From Pseudoflavonifractor sp050943825 (lineage in GTDB: Bacteria; Bacillota; Clostridia; Oscillospirales; Oscillospiraceae), in NCBI RefSeq assembly GCF_050943825.1, contig NZ_JBMNPX010000005.1, positions 136,656 to 200,655 on the forward strand: a DNA stretch of 64,000 nt. The letters run 5' to 3'. A program made the translations under genes and the position numbers. Shown here in pieces: positions 14,954 to 23,813 of the stretch. The first letter of the stretch is position 1. The number at the start of each line of letters is the position of its first letter. The notes beneath the pieces were generated by a model that did no database searches, was not told where the DNA came from, and saw only the letters and a program-made list of their open reading frames with translations.

Positions 14954-17900
14954 TCAGGTCATGGTGAAGAGCATCTTGGCCACCTCGCCCCGGCGAAGCG
15001 GGTCAGAGGGCATGATCTTGTTCTCGTAGCCGCTGATGACCCCCTGGGCCACCAGGGTCTTGACATAGGTCAGGGACCAGTCGGGCACGCTGGCGGCATC
15101 GTCAAAGGTGAGCTCTGCCTGGGCGTATCCCTGGGCCTGGACACGGCCCAGAATGGTCATGGCCTCGGCACGGCTGATGGTGGCAGAGGCATTGGCGCTC
15201 AAATTACCCGCGCCGTCGCTGCTCCCCTTCAGGTACCCCAGAGCGTACATGGTCTTGACGCCGGGCAGAGCCCAGTCGGGGATCTGGTCCGCGTCCACAA
15301 AGGGCAGCTCCACGCTGCTGTACTGGTTCATGTCCACCCCCAGCCAGCGGGCCACCATGGCGAAAAACTCTCCTCTGGTGATGGTGCGGTCGGGCTGGAA
15401 CTGGAGGGTGCCGTCGGCCTCGTTGGGCACGCCGGTGGTGATGCCCTGCTGATAGAGGTAGTCGGCGTAGCTGGCGGCCCAGTGGCCCTGGGTGTCGGTA
15501 AAGGCGGAGGCTGTGGTCCCGGTGGCGTTCTGGGTGGCGCTGCCCCGGCCGATGTTGCCCGAGGCGTCGGACACAGTGACGGTCACACGGTGGGTCTTGC
15601 TGTCCGCCGCCGGCAGAGTGGCGGTCAGCTTGGAGGAGGCGGCGTCCCAGGTAAAGCTCAGGGGCTCGCCGTCATAGGTCAGGGTAATCTGGCTCTTATC
15701 AAACTGCTTATCCACGTCGTCGGACACCACGGCGGTAATACCGCCGGACAGGCTGACCGACACGGTTGGACAGGTGCTGTCCTGAATGACCTCGTTGGAG
15801 GTGGTGATCTGGTCCAGATAAACCGTGCCGCCGGTGGTGCCGCCGCCGCCATAGATAAAGTTGATGGACCGGACAGAGGCGGCGTTGGCGGGCAGCTTGG
15901 CGGAGACGTACTTCCAGCCGTTGAAGTTCAGGCTGGTGAGAGCCACCTCGCTGGTGGCGCCCTGGAGGTCGGCAATGGTGGCGGTGAGGCTGTTGCCCGA
16001 GCCGTCGCCGTAGATCCAAAGGTTCAGCCATTTCTCCCCTTCGGCGATGGTCAGGGTGGTGGTCAGGCTGGCAGTACCGGCGGTCTGGGCGTCATAGTCC
16101 ACCTGGAGACTGCCGGTGCCGTAGCGCACATAGTCGGCGGAAGTCTCCTGGCTGAGCTGGACGGCCGCGGTGCCGCCCACGGAGGTGATGCCGTCCTCAA
16201 AGTCCTCCACTGTCTTCACATGGCCGGCCACGGTGACCGGGATGGTGACGGTGGTGCCGCCGGCCGAGACGGTCAGGTTGCCGCTGGCAGTCTTGTCACC
16301 GGCGGTAATCACACCGTTTGCGTCCACTGTGCCCACCGCCGGGTCCAGCGTCCAGGTGTAGCAGGTGTCCTGAGAGGTCAGCCCCAGAGTCCGGTATACC
16401 GCATTGGCCTTCAGATCCATGGTGCCGCCCGGCTCCAGATTGAGAGAGGTGATCGCCGCGCCGCTGGCCTCGCTGGAAATGGTGATCTTGTCCGGCTTCT
16501 TTACCACGGTCATGGTGGTATAGCCGCTGGCGGTACCGCTGGTGGCGGTGACCTGTGTGGTACCGCTCTCACTGCCGGCAGTAAAGAGCCCGTTGGTGTC
16601 CACCGAGCCGTCCCCGTTGCGGATGGACCAGGTGACGGGGACCGTCCCATCCATGGCGTAATAGGAGGTGTCCAGGGGGGTGGCGGTGAGCTGCACCTGG
16701 GCTCCGGAGAGCACCAGAGACTCACTGGGGGTCACATAGATGCTGCCCAGCTCACCGGTGGGCTGCAGGTCGGTGGCCAGGAAGAGGGCCACGCTGTTGG
16801 CCCGCTGGCTGCCGTCAGAGGGCTTGTTGAGCACCCCCAGCTTATCGCCGTCGGGGGCTGTGGCGCCGATGGTGGTGGAACCGCCGCCGTCCAGGCTGAT
16901 GGCATCCACGCACCCCAGCTCCACCAGGCGCATGGCCACCTGGGTCAGGCTGGCGCCCACGCTGTATCCGGGCTGTTTGCCGTCAATGGTGTAGAAGATT
17001 ACGGTGCCGTCGGCCTTGACGCCAACAGCAGTGTAGGCCGTCTGTTCGGTGGGCAGGCCGCTCTCCACCTTGCCGGCGGTGACCAGCTTGTACAGTCCGC
17101 CCATGGCCTGGTCGGCCTCCTGCCAGATGGCGTCGGTGGTGGTCACGTCGATGTCAATGAGATCTCCCACCTTGAGGCTCTTCACGTTGGACAGCCAGTA
17201 GGAGTTGGCTTTGTTGTTGATGGACAGAACCACCTTGCCCTCAGGGATGGCGATGGAGCCGGTGGACTCCAGCACCTGCTCCACCCTGTAGGTCACCCGG
17301 CTGCCGATCATCAGCTCATCACTCTGGGTCAGGGTGCCCTTGACCTCCTTGGCCGGGTCGGCCTCGCTGCCGGTCTGGGCGCTGCTGGTCAGGTCCTCGG
17401 AGCCGATGATATCCTCTTCCGCTGTGGCAGAACCGCTGTTCTCCGCCGCCTCCTGGCTCTGCTCCGACACGTCCAGGTCCACGTTGACGGTCTCACCCAC
17501 ATCGTCCAGCACCGGGGTCAGGATTACGTCGATACCGGGCTGGGTGTTCTGGGTGGTGGCGCCAAAGTCATCGGTAAAGAGGACCATGCCGTCGCTCAGG
17601 CGGACCTTGTTGATGCCGCCGGTGACCTGGAAGGTGGTGTTGTGGAAGGTGGCGGTCACGGTCAGGTCGGGCTTGCCGATAAAGGCGGTGCCGTCTCCCC
17701 GGAAGCCGATGGCGTAATAGCCCTGGTTGTTGGTGCCGGGCACGGAGCGGAGCACGCCGTCGGTGATGACAGTGCCCAGCGGCTCACCGGTGGCCATCAC
17801 GTACAGGTCGCCGTTGATGCCGCCCACCAGCCGCTTGCCCTGGCTCTCCAGCCGCTTGGCCATGGTGGTGAGGGTCTCCCGGCTGGTGACCTTGTCGCCG

Positions 17901-18136
17901 TACGCCACAACGGGCGTCACGTCGCTGTTGGGGGTATAGGTGAAATACCGCTCGGTGCGCAGGTCCGAGTATGTATCACTCCAGAAAATCTGGTGTGTCA
18001 GCTCAGTGCCTGCGGCCAGGCTGACCGTCCCGGTCTGTATATCATGTCCCAGCGCCTCGGAGGCCGACGCCGCAGGGGCAAGCCCCAGCACAGCGGCCAG
18101 TATCAGGGCGGTGGTACGTCTGCGAATTGACTTCAT
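14954..18136 (-). CDS. Secreted phosphodiester-glycosidase (NAGPA-like) protein with Ig-like domains and three SLH domains
   Basis: 1060 residues. Signal peptide about 1-26 (TTALILAAVLGLAPAASAS). Residues about 75-470 carry the NAGPA / exopolysaccharide phosphodiester glycosidase pattern: RLVGGINGDLYV, GQAL-like GYYAIGFRGDG, and AISLDGGGSTTI. In the middle are Big-type bacterial Ig-like repeats (VTPSESLVLSGAQVQLTAT) and a carbohydrate-binding-like jelly roll (about 690-790). The C-terminus (about 880-1060) has three SLH repeats (FTDTQGHWAASYADYL, FVDADQIPDWALPG, FDDAASVPDWSLTYVK) that anchor it to wall polymer. It probably trims or modifies cell-surface or host glycan phosphodiesters; the substrate is unknown. 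CAGGAGGAG precedes the ATG. Confidence 0.88.
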   Translation of the reverse strand: MKSIRRRTTALILAAVLGLAPAASASEALGHDIQTGTVSLAAGTELTHQIFWSDTYSDLRTERYFTYTPNSDVTPVVAYGDKVTSRETLTTMAKRLESQGKRLVGGINGDLYVMATGEPLGTVITDGVLRSVPGTNNQGYYAIGFRGDGTAFIGKPDLTVTATFHNTTFQVTGGINKVRLSDGMVLFTDDFGATTQNTQPGIDVILTPVLDDVGETVNVDLDVSEQSQEAAENSGSATAEEDIIGSEDLTSSAQTGSEADPAKEVKGTLTQSDELMIGSRVTYRVEQVLESTGSIAIPEGKVVLSINNKANSYWLSNVKSLKVGDLIDIDVTTTDAIWQEADQAMGGLYKLVTAGKVESGLPTEQTAYTAVGVKADGTVIFYTIDGKQPGYSVGASLTQVAMRLVELGCVDAISLDGGGSTTIGATAPDGDKLGVLNKPSDGSQRANSVALFLATDLQPTGELGSIYVTPSESLVLSGAQVQLTATPLDTSYYAMDGTVPVTWSIRNGDGSVDTNGLFTAGSESGTTQVTATSGTASGYTTMTVVKKPDKITISSEASGAAITSLNLEPGGTMDLKANAVYRTLGLTSQDTCYTWTLDPAVGTVDANGVITAGDKTASGNLTVSAGGTTVTIPVTVAGHVKTVEDFEDGITSVGGTAAVQLSQETSADYVRYGTGSLQVDYDAQTAGTASLTTTLTIAEGEKWLNLWIYGDGSGNSLTATIADLQGATSEVALTSLNFNGWKYVSAKLPANAASVRSINFIYGGGGTTGGTVYLDQITTSNEVIQDSTCPTVSVSLSGGITAVVSDDVDKQFDKSQITLTYDGEPLSFTWDAASSKLTATLPAADSKTHRVTVTVSDASGNIGRGSATQNATGTTASAFTDTQGHWAASYADYLYQQGITTGVPNEADGTLQFQPDRTITRGEFFAMVARWLGVDMNQYSSVELPFVDADQIPDWALPGVKTMYALGYLKGSSDGAGNLSANASATISRAEAMTILGRVQAQGYAQAELTFDDAASVPDWSLTYVKTLVAQGVISGYENKIMPSDPLRRGEVAKMLFTMT

Positions 18137-18247
18137 GCTCTCCTCCTGTCATACGCGGTGGTTTGGTTGGCGTTGTATTTTATTATGTTAACATAATCCT
18201 TCTCCATTGTAAACAGCTTATCTCCTGGTAATACCAGAATTTTTTCG

Positions 18248-19477
18248 TCAGTTCTCCGGCTTTTTCCCCTCATCCTCCGGCTTTTTCTTCCCGAATGCCG
18301 CCTTTGCCTTGGGAAGCAGCTCGGATAATGCCGACTTCTCCTGCACCTCCAGCAGCTCGCCGATGAGCTGGTTGGAGATGAGGAAGCCCTGGGGGGTGAA
18401 ATGCCAGCGGGTGTCCTGCCGGGCGGCCCAGCCCTGGTGCTCAAACTGGGCCAGCTTCTGCTCAATGGGCTCAAAGTTCATATAGTACTGTCTGCGGTAC
18501 TCCCACTCCTCAATGCCCCGGGTGGTACGCATGCGGAGCATCAGGTACTCACCGCCCCGCTCCCGCTTGGGGATGAGCTCAGACTCGTCAATGACCGTGC
18601 CGCCCTCCAGCACGCCTGAGATATAGCCGTCCAGGTCCTTGATGAAGGAGTAGCGCCGGCCGCCGAAGTCGGAATGTGCGCCGGGGCCCAGGCCCAGATA
18701 GGGCTTGCCCATCCAGTACTTCAGATTGTGCCGGGACTGGCAGCCGCACTTGGCGAAGTTGGAGATCTCGTACTGCCGGTACCCTTCCCGCTCCAGCCGG
18801 TCCACCATCCACAGGTACATGTCCGCCTGGGCGTCATCGTCGGGCAGGATCTCGCCGCGCTCCACCCGCTGCCAGAGGGGGGTACCCTCCTCCACCTTCA
18901 GCCCGTAGCAGGACAGGTGCTCCGGCTTCAGGGCCAGAATCTGCTCCACGCTCTCCTGCCAGGATGCCATGTCCTGACCGGGCAGGCCGTAAATCAGGTC
19001 CAGGGACAGATTCTTTATCTTGGCCTCCCGGGCGGCGGCCACCGCCTGGCAGGTCTGCGCAAAGGTGTGGGGCCGGTGGATGGCCCGCAGCTCCTGGTCG
19101 CAGGCGGTCTGAGCGCCCAGAGAGAGCCGGTTCACTCCGGCACGGCGCAGCCGCCGGAGCATCTTCACGTCCACGCTGTCCGGGTTGGCCTCCATGGTCA
19201 CCTCGGCCTCACGGCTCACGTCAAACCGCTTCTTCACCGCCCGCACCAGCTCGGCGATCCGCTTCTCTCCATAAAAGCTGGGGGTGCCGCCGCCGAAGTA
19301 GATGGTGTCCACCTGATATCCCTTGGCAAAGGGCGCCGTCTCCTTGATGTAGGCCAGCAGGGCCTTCTGATAGTCGTCCATCCTGTCCTCCCGTCCCGCC
19401 AGGGAGTAGAAGTCGCAGTAGTCGCACTTGCTGCGGCAGAAGGGGATATGGATGTAAATACCCAGCTTTTCCGTCAT
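18248..19477 (-). CDS. hemW: Radical SAM protein HemW (coproporphyrinogen oxidase-like)
   Basis: About 409 residues. The radical SAM cluster motif is IHIPFCRSKCDYCDF (CxxxCxxC) near residue 11-22, with GGGTPS at about 62 and LGAQT, then DLIYGLPGQ. The C-terminal HemN_C region (about 300-390) is present. HemW is a heme chaperone related to oxygen-independent coproporphyrinogen oxidase. Start: ATG at 19475-19477 with GAGGTG eight bases upstream; the ATG five codons earlier has no usable spacing. A charged Lys/Glu tail (KKKPEDEGKKPEN) is unusual for the family. Confidence 0.93.
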   Translation of the reverse strand: MTEKLGIYIHIPFCRSKCDYCDFYSLAGREDRMDDYQKALLAYIKETAPFAKGYQVDTIYFGGGTPSFYGEKRIAELVRAVKKRFDVSREAEVTMEANPDSVDVKMLRRLRRAGVNRLSLGAQTACDQELRAIHRPHTFAQTCQAVAAAREAKIKNLSLDLIYGLPGQDMASWQESVEQILALKPEHLSCYGLKVEEGTPLWQRVERGEILPDDDAQADMYLWMVDRLEREGYRQYEISNFAKCGCQSRHNLKYWMGKPYLGLGPGAHSDFGGRRYSFIKDLDGYISGVLEGGTVIDESELIPKRERGGEYLMLRMRTTRGIEEWEYRRQYYMNFEPIEQKLAQFEHQGWAARQDTRWHFTPQGFLISNQLIGELLEVQEKSALSELLPKAKAAFGKKKPEDEGKKPEN

Positions 19478-19590
19478 AGAGGGGCACCTCATTCCTTGGT
19501 TTCTAAAGTAGGTATTATACCCCCTCCGCCCCCCTCACTCAAGGCTGGAAATGTGAATTTTCCGGGCTGCGGAATTTTTTCCAGCTGCTC

Positions 19591-19640
19591 TTGACTTCCA
19601 TGTAAAGTGTGCTATACTTTCCTTGTAAAGCAAGCTTTAC
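19591..19640 (+). promoter_or_regulatory. Promoter and palindromic operator of the XRE/membrane-protein operon
   Basis: TTGACT (19591-19596), 16 bases, TATACT (19613-19618). The perfect palindrome GTAAAGC-AA-GCTTTAC (19625-19640) overlaps the start point, and a half-site TGTAAAG (19601-19607) lies in the spacer. This is what an autorepressing XRE regulator would need. Confidence 0.7.
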
Positions 19641-19663
19641 TTTTGCGACGAGGACGTGATACC

Positions 19664-19867
19664 TTGAAGAACCGCATCGCCCAGCTGAGGAAGGAAGGCC
19701 GCATCACCCAGGAGGAACTGGCCGAGGCCGTGGGGGTCACCCGGCAGACCATCATCTCCCTGGAGAACGGGCGGTACAACGCCTCCCTGCTGCTGGCCCA
19801 CAAGCTGGCCCAGTATTTCCACCTGACCATTGAAGAGCTGTTCGTGTTTGAGGAGGATGAGACATGA
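19664..19867 (+). CDS. Small XRE-family regulator
   Basis: 67 residues, almost only an HTH: LKNRIAQLRKEGRITQEELA, then EAVGVTRQTIISLENGRYN and KLAQYFHLTIEELFVFEED. This belongs to the common short Cro/CI type that precedes small membrane proteins in Firmicutes. The start is a TTG at 19664 with GAGGA nine bases upstream; the longer frame runs back into the operator. The stop overlaps the next ATG, so translation is coupled. Confidence 0.88.
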   Translation: MKNRIAQLRKEGRITQEELAEAVGVTRQTIISLENGRYNASLLLAHKLAQYFHLTIEELFVFEEDET

Positions 19868-20082
19868 ACCGACCCATACACTCCCTGTCCCCCCTGTTCC
19901 GGTTAGGCGTTCTGCTGTTCTGCGTCGGAACCGCCGCCGGACACCTCTCCCTGCTGCCCGGCGGGATCTGTGCCTTTCTGTGCGGCGCCGGGGCTGCCCT
20001 GGGCCTTTGGGGTCTTTTCCTGCACTCTCCCCTGGCCCGTCCGCTCCGTGCCTGGAAAGACAACATTTTAAGGAGGTTTTGA
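19864..20082 (+). CDS. Small membrane protein, function unknown
   Basis: 72 residues with two likely membrane helices (about 11-31 and 33-52), ending in a basic tail (RAWKDNILRRF). It overlaps the XRE gene by four bases (ATGA), so it is translationally coupled. I do not recognise a family. Position suggests it is regulated by, or signals to, the XRE protein. Confidence 0.75.
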   Translation: MNRPIHSLSPLFRLGVLLFCVGTAAGHLSLLPGGICAFLCGAGAALGLWGLFLHSPLARPLRAWKDNILRRF

Positions 20083-20084
20083 CC

Positions 20085-20552
20085 ATGATCCTTCGTCTCT
20101 TTTCCGCCGGACACGGCGACTATCTTGCGGTGCTCCGCCGCCGCTGCTGGCTCTTTATCCTGTGCATCGTCCTGGGCCTGGCTGCCGCCTGCGCCGGCTT
20201 TGTGCTGGATTTCCTGGATGTCCCCCTGCCCGACATGGGCATAGGCTTCTACGGCGGCTTCGGCACCGGAATCGCCATCTGCGGCGTGGCGGGGCTCATC
20301 GGCACCCGCCGCACCATGAAGGACCCCAAGAAGCTGCGTGCCTCTGAAATCAAGGAGACCGATGAGCGGGGCCGTGAGGTGACCCGCCGTGCCCTCTCCT
20401 TTACCTCCCTGGTACTCATCGTGCTGCTCTACGTGGCCATGCTGGTGTCCATCGTGGTGAATTTCGCCGTGTTCCTCACCCTTATCGCCACCGCCGCGGT
20501 GTTCTTCGCGGTGTTCCTGGCCTCCACGGCCTACTACAACCATAAGCTGTGA
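20085..20552 (+). CDS. Four-helix membrane protein, function unknown
   Basis: 155 residues with helices at about 22-45, 53-75, 104-125 and 128-150 and a basic/acidic cytoplasmic loop between them (TRRTMKDPKKLRASEIKETD). The ribosome site AAGGAGG lies seven bases before the ATG at 20085. It is third in the XRE operon. Similar XRE plus multi-helix membrane protein pairs are common in Firmicutes, but the role is not established. Confidence 0.8.
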   Translation: MILRLFSAGHGDYLAVLRRRCWLFILCIVLGLAAACAGFVLDFLDVPLPDMGIGFYGGFGTGIAICGVAGLIGTRRTMKDPKKLRASEIKETDERGREVTRRALSFTSLVLIVLLYVAMLVSIVVNFAVFLTLIATAAVFFAVFLASTAYYNHKL

Positions 20553-21463
20553 GCGGCGGTATGGATTTCCCCCGTCGGCTTAACCTGACCGTCACCCCTG
20601 ACCAGTCCGGCTGGAAGGTGGACGCCCTGCTCCGGGGGCCTCTGGGGCTGTCGGGGACGGTCATCCGGCGGGTGAAGTGGCTGGAGGACGGCATCCTGCT
20701 GGACAGCGTCCGGGTCACGGTTGGGGACCGGGTCCAGGCCGGGCAGGTGCTGTCCGTGGTGGTGGGGGACACCGAGGTGTCGGGTGCCATTGTCCCCGCG
20801 CCCGGTCCCCTGGACATCGTGTATCAGGACCAGGATGTGCTGGTGCTCAACAAGGCGCCCAGTGTGGCCGTCCACCCCGGCCCAGGCCATTATTCCGATA
20901 CAATCGGTAATTTCCTGATGGATTATTACAGAAAACAGGGGGTTTTGGCGGACTTCCACCCGGTCCACCGGCTGGACCGGGGCACCTCCGGATTGCTGCT
21001 GGTGGCCCTCCACGGCCACGCCCAGGAGGTGCTCAAGGAGCAGCTCCATTCCCCCGCCTTCCGCCGGGTGTATCTGGCGGTGTGCGAGGGTATGCCCAAT
21101 CCCCCCTCCGGCGTTATCGACGCCCCCATCGGACGGCTGGATGGCTCCGTGCTGGCCCGAACCGTGCGGCCCGACGGCCAGCGTGCCGTCACCCATTACC
21201 GGATCCTGCGCACCGGGAATGGCCGTTCCCTGGTGCGTCTGGAGCTGGAGACCGGCCGCACCCACCAGATCCGGGTCCACATGGCTCACCTGTGCCACCC
21301 CCTCACCGGGGATTTTCTCTACGGCACCGAGGACCATGCCCTCATCCCCCGCCCCGCCCTCCATGCGGCGGAGCTCTCGTTCACCCACCCCATCACCGGC
21401 GCTTCCATGTCCTTTACCGCGCCGCTGCCCCGGGACATGGCGGTTCTGGTACCGGAAGAATAG
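20549..21463 (+). CDS. RluA-family pseudouridine synthase
   Basis: About 304 residues. An S4-like N-terminal part (LLRGPLGLSGTVIRRVKWL) precedes the catalytic domain with VHRLDRGTSGLLL (the Asp is the nucleophile), RVYLAVCEG and ETGRTHQIRVHMAHL, all standard for RluA/RluD. It converts uridines in rRNA or tRNA to pseudouridine; the exact target cannot be told. The GTG at 20549 overlaps the previous stop (GTGA). An ATG at 20561 is the alternative; neither has a strong ribosome site. Confidence 0.92.
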   Translation: MSGGMDFPRRLNLTVTPDQSGWKVDALLRGPLGLSGTVIRRVKWLEDGILLDSVRVTVGDRVQAGQVLSVVVGDTEVSGAIVPAPGPLDIVYQDQDVLVLNKAPSVAVHPGPGHYSDTIGNFLMDYYRKQGVLADFHPVHRLDRGTSGLLLVALHGHAQEVLKEQLHSPAFRRVYLAVCEGMPNPPSGVIDAPIGRLDGSVLARTVRPDGQRAVTHYRILRTGNGRSLVRLELETGRTHQIRVHMAHLCHPLTGDFLYGTEDHALIPRPALHAAELSFTHPITGASMSFTAPLPRDMAVLVPEE

Positions 21464-21466
21464 CAA

Positions 21467-21510
21467 AAAACGGGTTTTGAACGCGCAGGTGTGCGTTCAA
21501 AACCCGTTTT
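21467..21510. terminator. Bidirectional terminator
   Basis: Long stem AAAACGGGTTTTGAACGC / GCGTTCAAAACCCGTTTT with an 8-base loop. It lies between the convergent RluA-type gene and MATE gene. Confidence 0.9.
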
Positions 21511-21511
21511 A

Positions 21512-22900
21512 TTATGCAAGTCCGCAGTATTTCCGCCAGCGGCCGCTGCGCCACCGGAAGGTACACAGGATGCCCCGGAGAATCAGGTCCACGGCCATGG
21601 CGATCCACACCGCCTCCAGGCCCATGCCGAACCGGAACACCAGCAGGGGCGCCAGAGCGATACGCACGCCCCACATGCACACCAGGCTGACCACCATGGG
21701 GAAACGGACGTCCTGTCCGCCCCGGAGCGCGCCGGTGAACACGATAGAGGCGGCAAAGAAGGGCTCGGCCACCGACACGATGCGCAGCACCATGGCGGCC
21801 TGGGCCACCACGGCCTGGTCGGTGTTGAACAGCCCGGCCAGCGGCTCAGCCAGCAGGAAGAGGAGCACGCCGGTGCCCACGCACAGACCGAAGCCCAGCA
21901 GGCCGGACAGGGTGCCGTAGGCCTCGGCGTCCTCCCGGCTGCCCTCTCCCACCGACTGGCCCACCAGAGCGGTGGCGGCGTAGGAGATGCCGTAGGCAGG
22001 TAAGTAGCACAGTCCCTCGGCGGTGGTGGCGATCTGGTTGGCCGCCAGGGCCACGGTGCCCAGGTGTGCCACCAGGGCGGTCATGGCGATCTGGCCCAGG
22101 TTCACGGTGGCCCGCTCGGCGGCGGAGGGCAGACCCAGCATGGCCGCCCGGCGGAGAACGGGTCCGTCAGGCCGCAGGCCCTCCCGCAGCTTCACCTGGT
22201 ACCGGTCCCCCTGCCGCAGGGCCACCCACACCATGGCCACGCCCGAGAAGGTGAGGGCGATGGCGGAGGCGATGGCCGCGCCTGCTGCTCCCAGCCCGGC
22301 CCCCGGGATGGTAACCGCCCAGCCAAGAATGTTTGCCGGGCGGGTTGGGTAGATGAGGAAGAAGTTGAGCACAATGTTGAGCAGGTTGGCCGCTGTGTTG
22401 AGGATGAGGGGCGCCTTGCTGTTGCCCATGCACCGCAGCACAGCGGAGAACACGATACCCGCCGAGGCGAAGGGCAGGGCGGCGGTGTAGCACCGCAGGT
22501 AGGCCACAGCGGCGGAGTACACGTCGGGCTTGGCTCCCAGCCACAGAGGGATGAACCCGGCCAGCAGCTGGTACACCGCCAGGGCGATGAGTCCGCAGGC
22601 GAAGGCACCCAGCACGCTCTGCCGCAGCACCTTCCGCACCTGGCCGTCCTCCCGTGCGCCCACCGCGTGGGAGATCTGCACCGAGAAGCCCACGCCCACA
22701 CCGGCCAGAATGCCGTTGATGAGCCAGATGGACGCCGCGTTCACCGACACCGCCGCCGTGCCCCCCGCGCCCAGAGCGCCCACCATGGCGGTGTCCACGT
22801 AGCTGACCATGGTGGCCAGAATCTGTTCCATAATCGCGGGCCAGGACAGCCGCCACATGGTGCCCATGCGGTGGCTCCCGGCCCGTTGCTTCCATTTCAA
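21512..22900 (-). CDS. MATE-family multidrug/Na+ antiporter
   Basis: About 462 residues with twelve hydrophobic segments. The N-terminus LSWPAIMEQILATMVSYVDT and the internal repeat near residue 240 (MLGLPSAAERATVNLGQIAM) show the two MatE halves. It exports cationic compounds against Na+ or H+. Start: a TTG at 22898-22900, six bases after AGGAAAGGAAG; the frame extends to a GTG at 22930 with no ribosome site. It is the last gene of a minus-strand run with pflX-like and tdk. Confidence 0.92.
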   Translation of the reverse strand: MKWKQRAGSHRMGTMWRLSWPAIMEQILATMVSYVDTAMVGALGAGGTAAVSVNAASIWLINGILAGVGVGFSVQISHAVGAREDGQVRKVLRQSVLGAFACGLIALAVYQLLAGFIPLWLGAKPDVYSAAVAYLRCYTAALPFASAGIVFSAVLRCMGNSKAPLILNTAANLLNIVLNFFLIYPTRPANILGWAVTIPGAGLGAAGAAIASAIALTFSGVAMVWVALRQGDRYQVKLREGLRPDGPVLRRAAMLGLPSAAERATVNLGQIAMTALVAHLGTVALAANQIATTAEGLCYLPAYGISYAATALVGQSVGEGSREDAEAYGTLSGLLGFGLCVGTGVLLFLLAEPLAGLFNTDQAVVAQAAMVLRIVSVAEPFFAASIVFTGALRGGQDVRFPMVVSLVCMWGVRIALAPLLVFRFGMGLEAVWIAMAVDLILRGILCTFRWRSGRWRKYCGLA

Positions 22901-22932
22901 TGATATCTTCCTTTCCTTCGGGGCGGACACGC

Positions 22933-23808
22933 CTATACGCCGGTCAGGTCAAAATCGGGGATAAAGCCCTCGGTGGCCGAGAGCAGCTCCTGGGTGAAGC
23001 CGTCCAGGTTCAGGGCGGAAAAGTACGCTTCCGCCGCCCGAATCTCCGAGTTTCTGGCCCGGCGGTTGATCTCCGGGTACTCCGACGCCCGTCCGCAGGG
23101 CACATACTGGCTCATGAGGGAGAAGAGGACAGTGTGGGGCGGGAACTGCTCCGCCACAAAGTCCATCACCGCCTTGGCCTCCTTCACCCGGCCGGGGAGA
23201 ATCAGGTGTCGGATGAGCACCCCCTTCTTCAGCAGCCCCTCCCCGTCCAGCTCATAGGGGCCTGTCTGGCGCACCATCTCCTTGATGGCCGCCGCCGCCT
23301 TCTCCGGGTAGTCGGGGGCGCCGGAGTACCGCTCCGCAGCGGCGGAATCCAGGTACTTCAGGTCGGGCATGTAGATCTGTACCTTGCCCTCCAGAGCACG
23401 GAGGGTGTTCACCTCGTCGTAGCCCCCCGAGTTCCACACCACCGGCACTGGCAGAGGCTCCGCCAGCGCCTTTGCGATGGCGTGGGAGAAGTGGGTGGGG
23501 TTGACCAGGTTGATGTTGTGGGCCCCCTGGGCGATGAGCTCGAAGAAGATCTCCCTCAGCCGCTCCACCGTGATGGGTTTGCCGAAGTTGCCGTGGCTAA
23601 TCTCATCGTTCTGGCAGAACACACATTTGAGAGAGCAGCCGGAGAAAAAGACCGTGCCGGAGCCACGGGTACCCGAGATAGGGGGCTCCTCCCACATGTG
23701 GAGGGCGGCACGGGCCAGCACCGGCGGTTCCGGCATGGCGCACACGCCGTTACCAACAGTCTCCGTCCGCTCAGCGCCGCACTTGCGTGGACAGATGCTG
23801 CACTTCAT
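22933..23808 (-). CDS. Radical SAM protein, PflX-like (COG1313 type)
   Basis: 291 residues. The N-terminal cysteines CSICPRKCGAER precede the radical SAM motif CSLKCVFCQN (about residue 70-80). NSGGY and GVLIRHLILPG are typical of the PflX group, homologues of pyruvate-formate-lyase-activating enzyme with unknown target. The ATG at 23806-23808 has GGAG eight bases upstream. A GTG three codons earlier overlaps the tdk stop and is the alternative, so translation is probably coupled to tdk. Confidence 0.88.
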   Translation of the reverse strand: MKCSICPRKCGAERTETVGNGVCAMPEPPVLARAALHMWEEPPISGTRGSGTVFFSGCSLKCVFCQNDEISHGNFGKPITVERLREIFFELIAQGAHNINLVNPTHFSHAIAKALAEPLPVPVVWNSGGYDEVNTLRALEGKVQIYMPDLKYLDSAAAERYSGAPDYPEKAAAAIKEMVRQTGPYELDGEGLLKKGVLIRHLILPGRVKEAKAVMDFVAEQFPPHTVLFSLMSQYVPCGRASEYPEINRRARNSEIRAAEAYFSALNLDGFTQELLSATEGFIPDFDLTGV

Positions 23809-23813
23809 GGCGC

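Noticed and set aside
14651..18130. A 1159-codon plus-strand frame opposite the SLH glycosidase
   Set aside because: Antisense to a gene with signal peptide and SLH repeats; it also overlaps the XRE gene in another frame and has no ribosome site.
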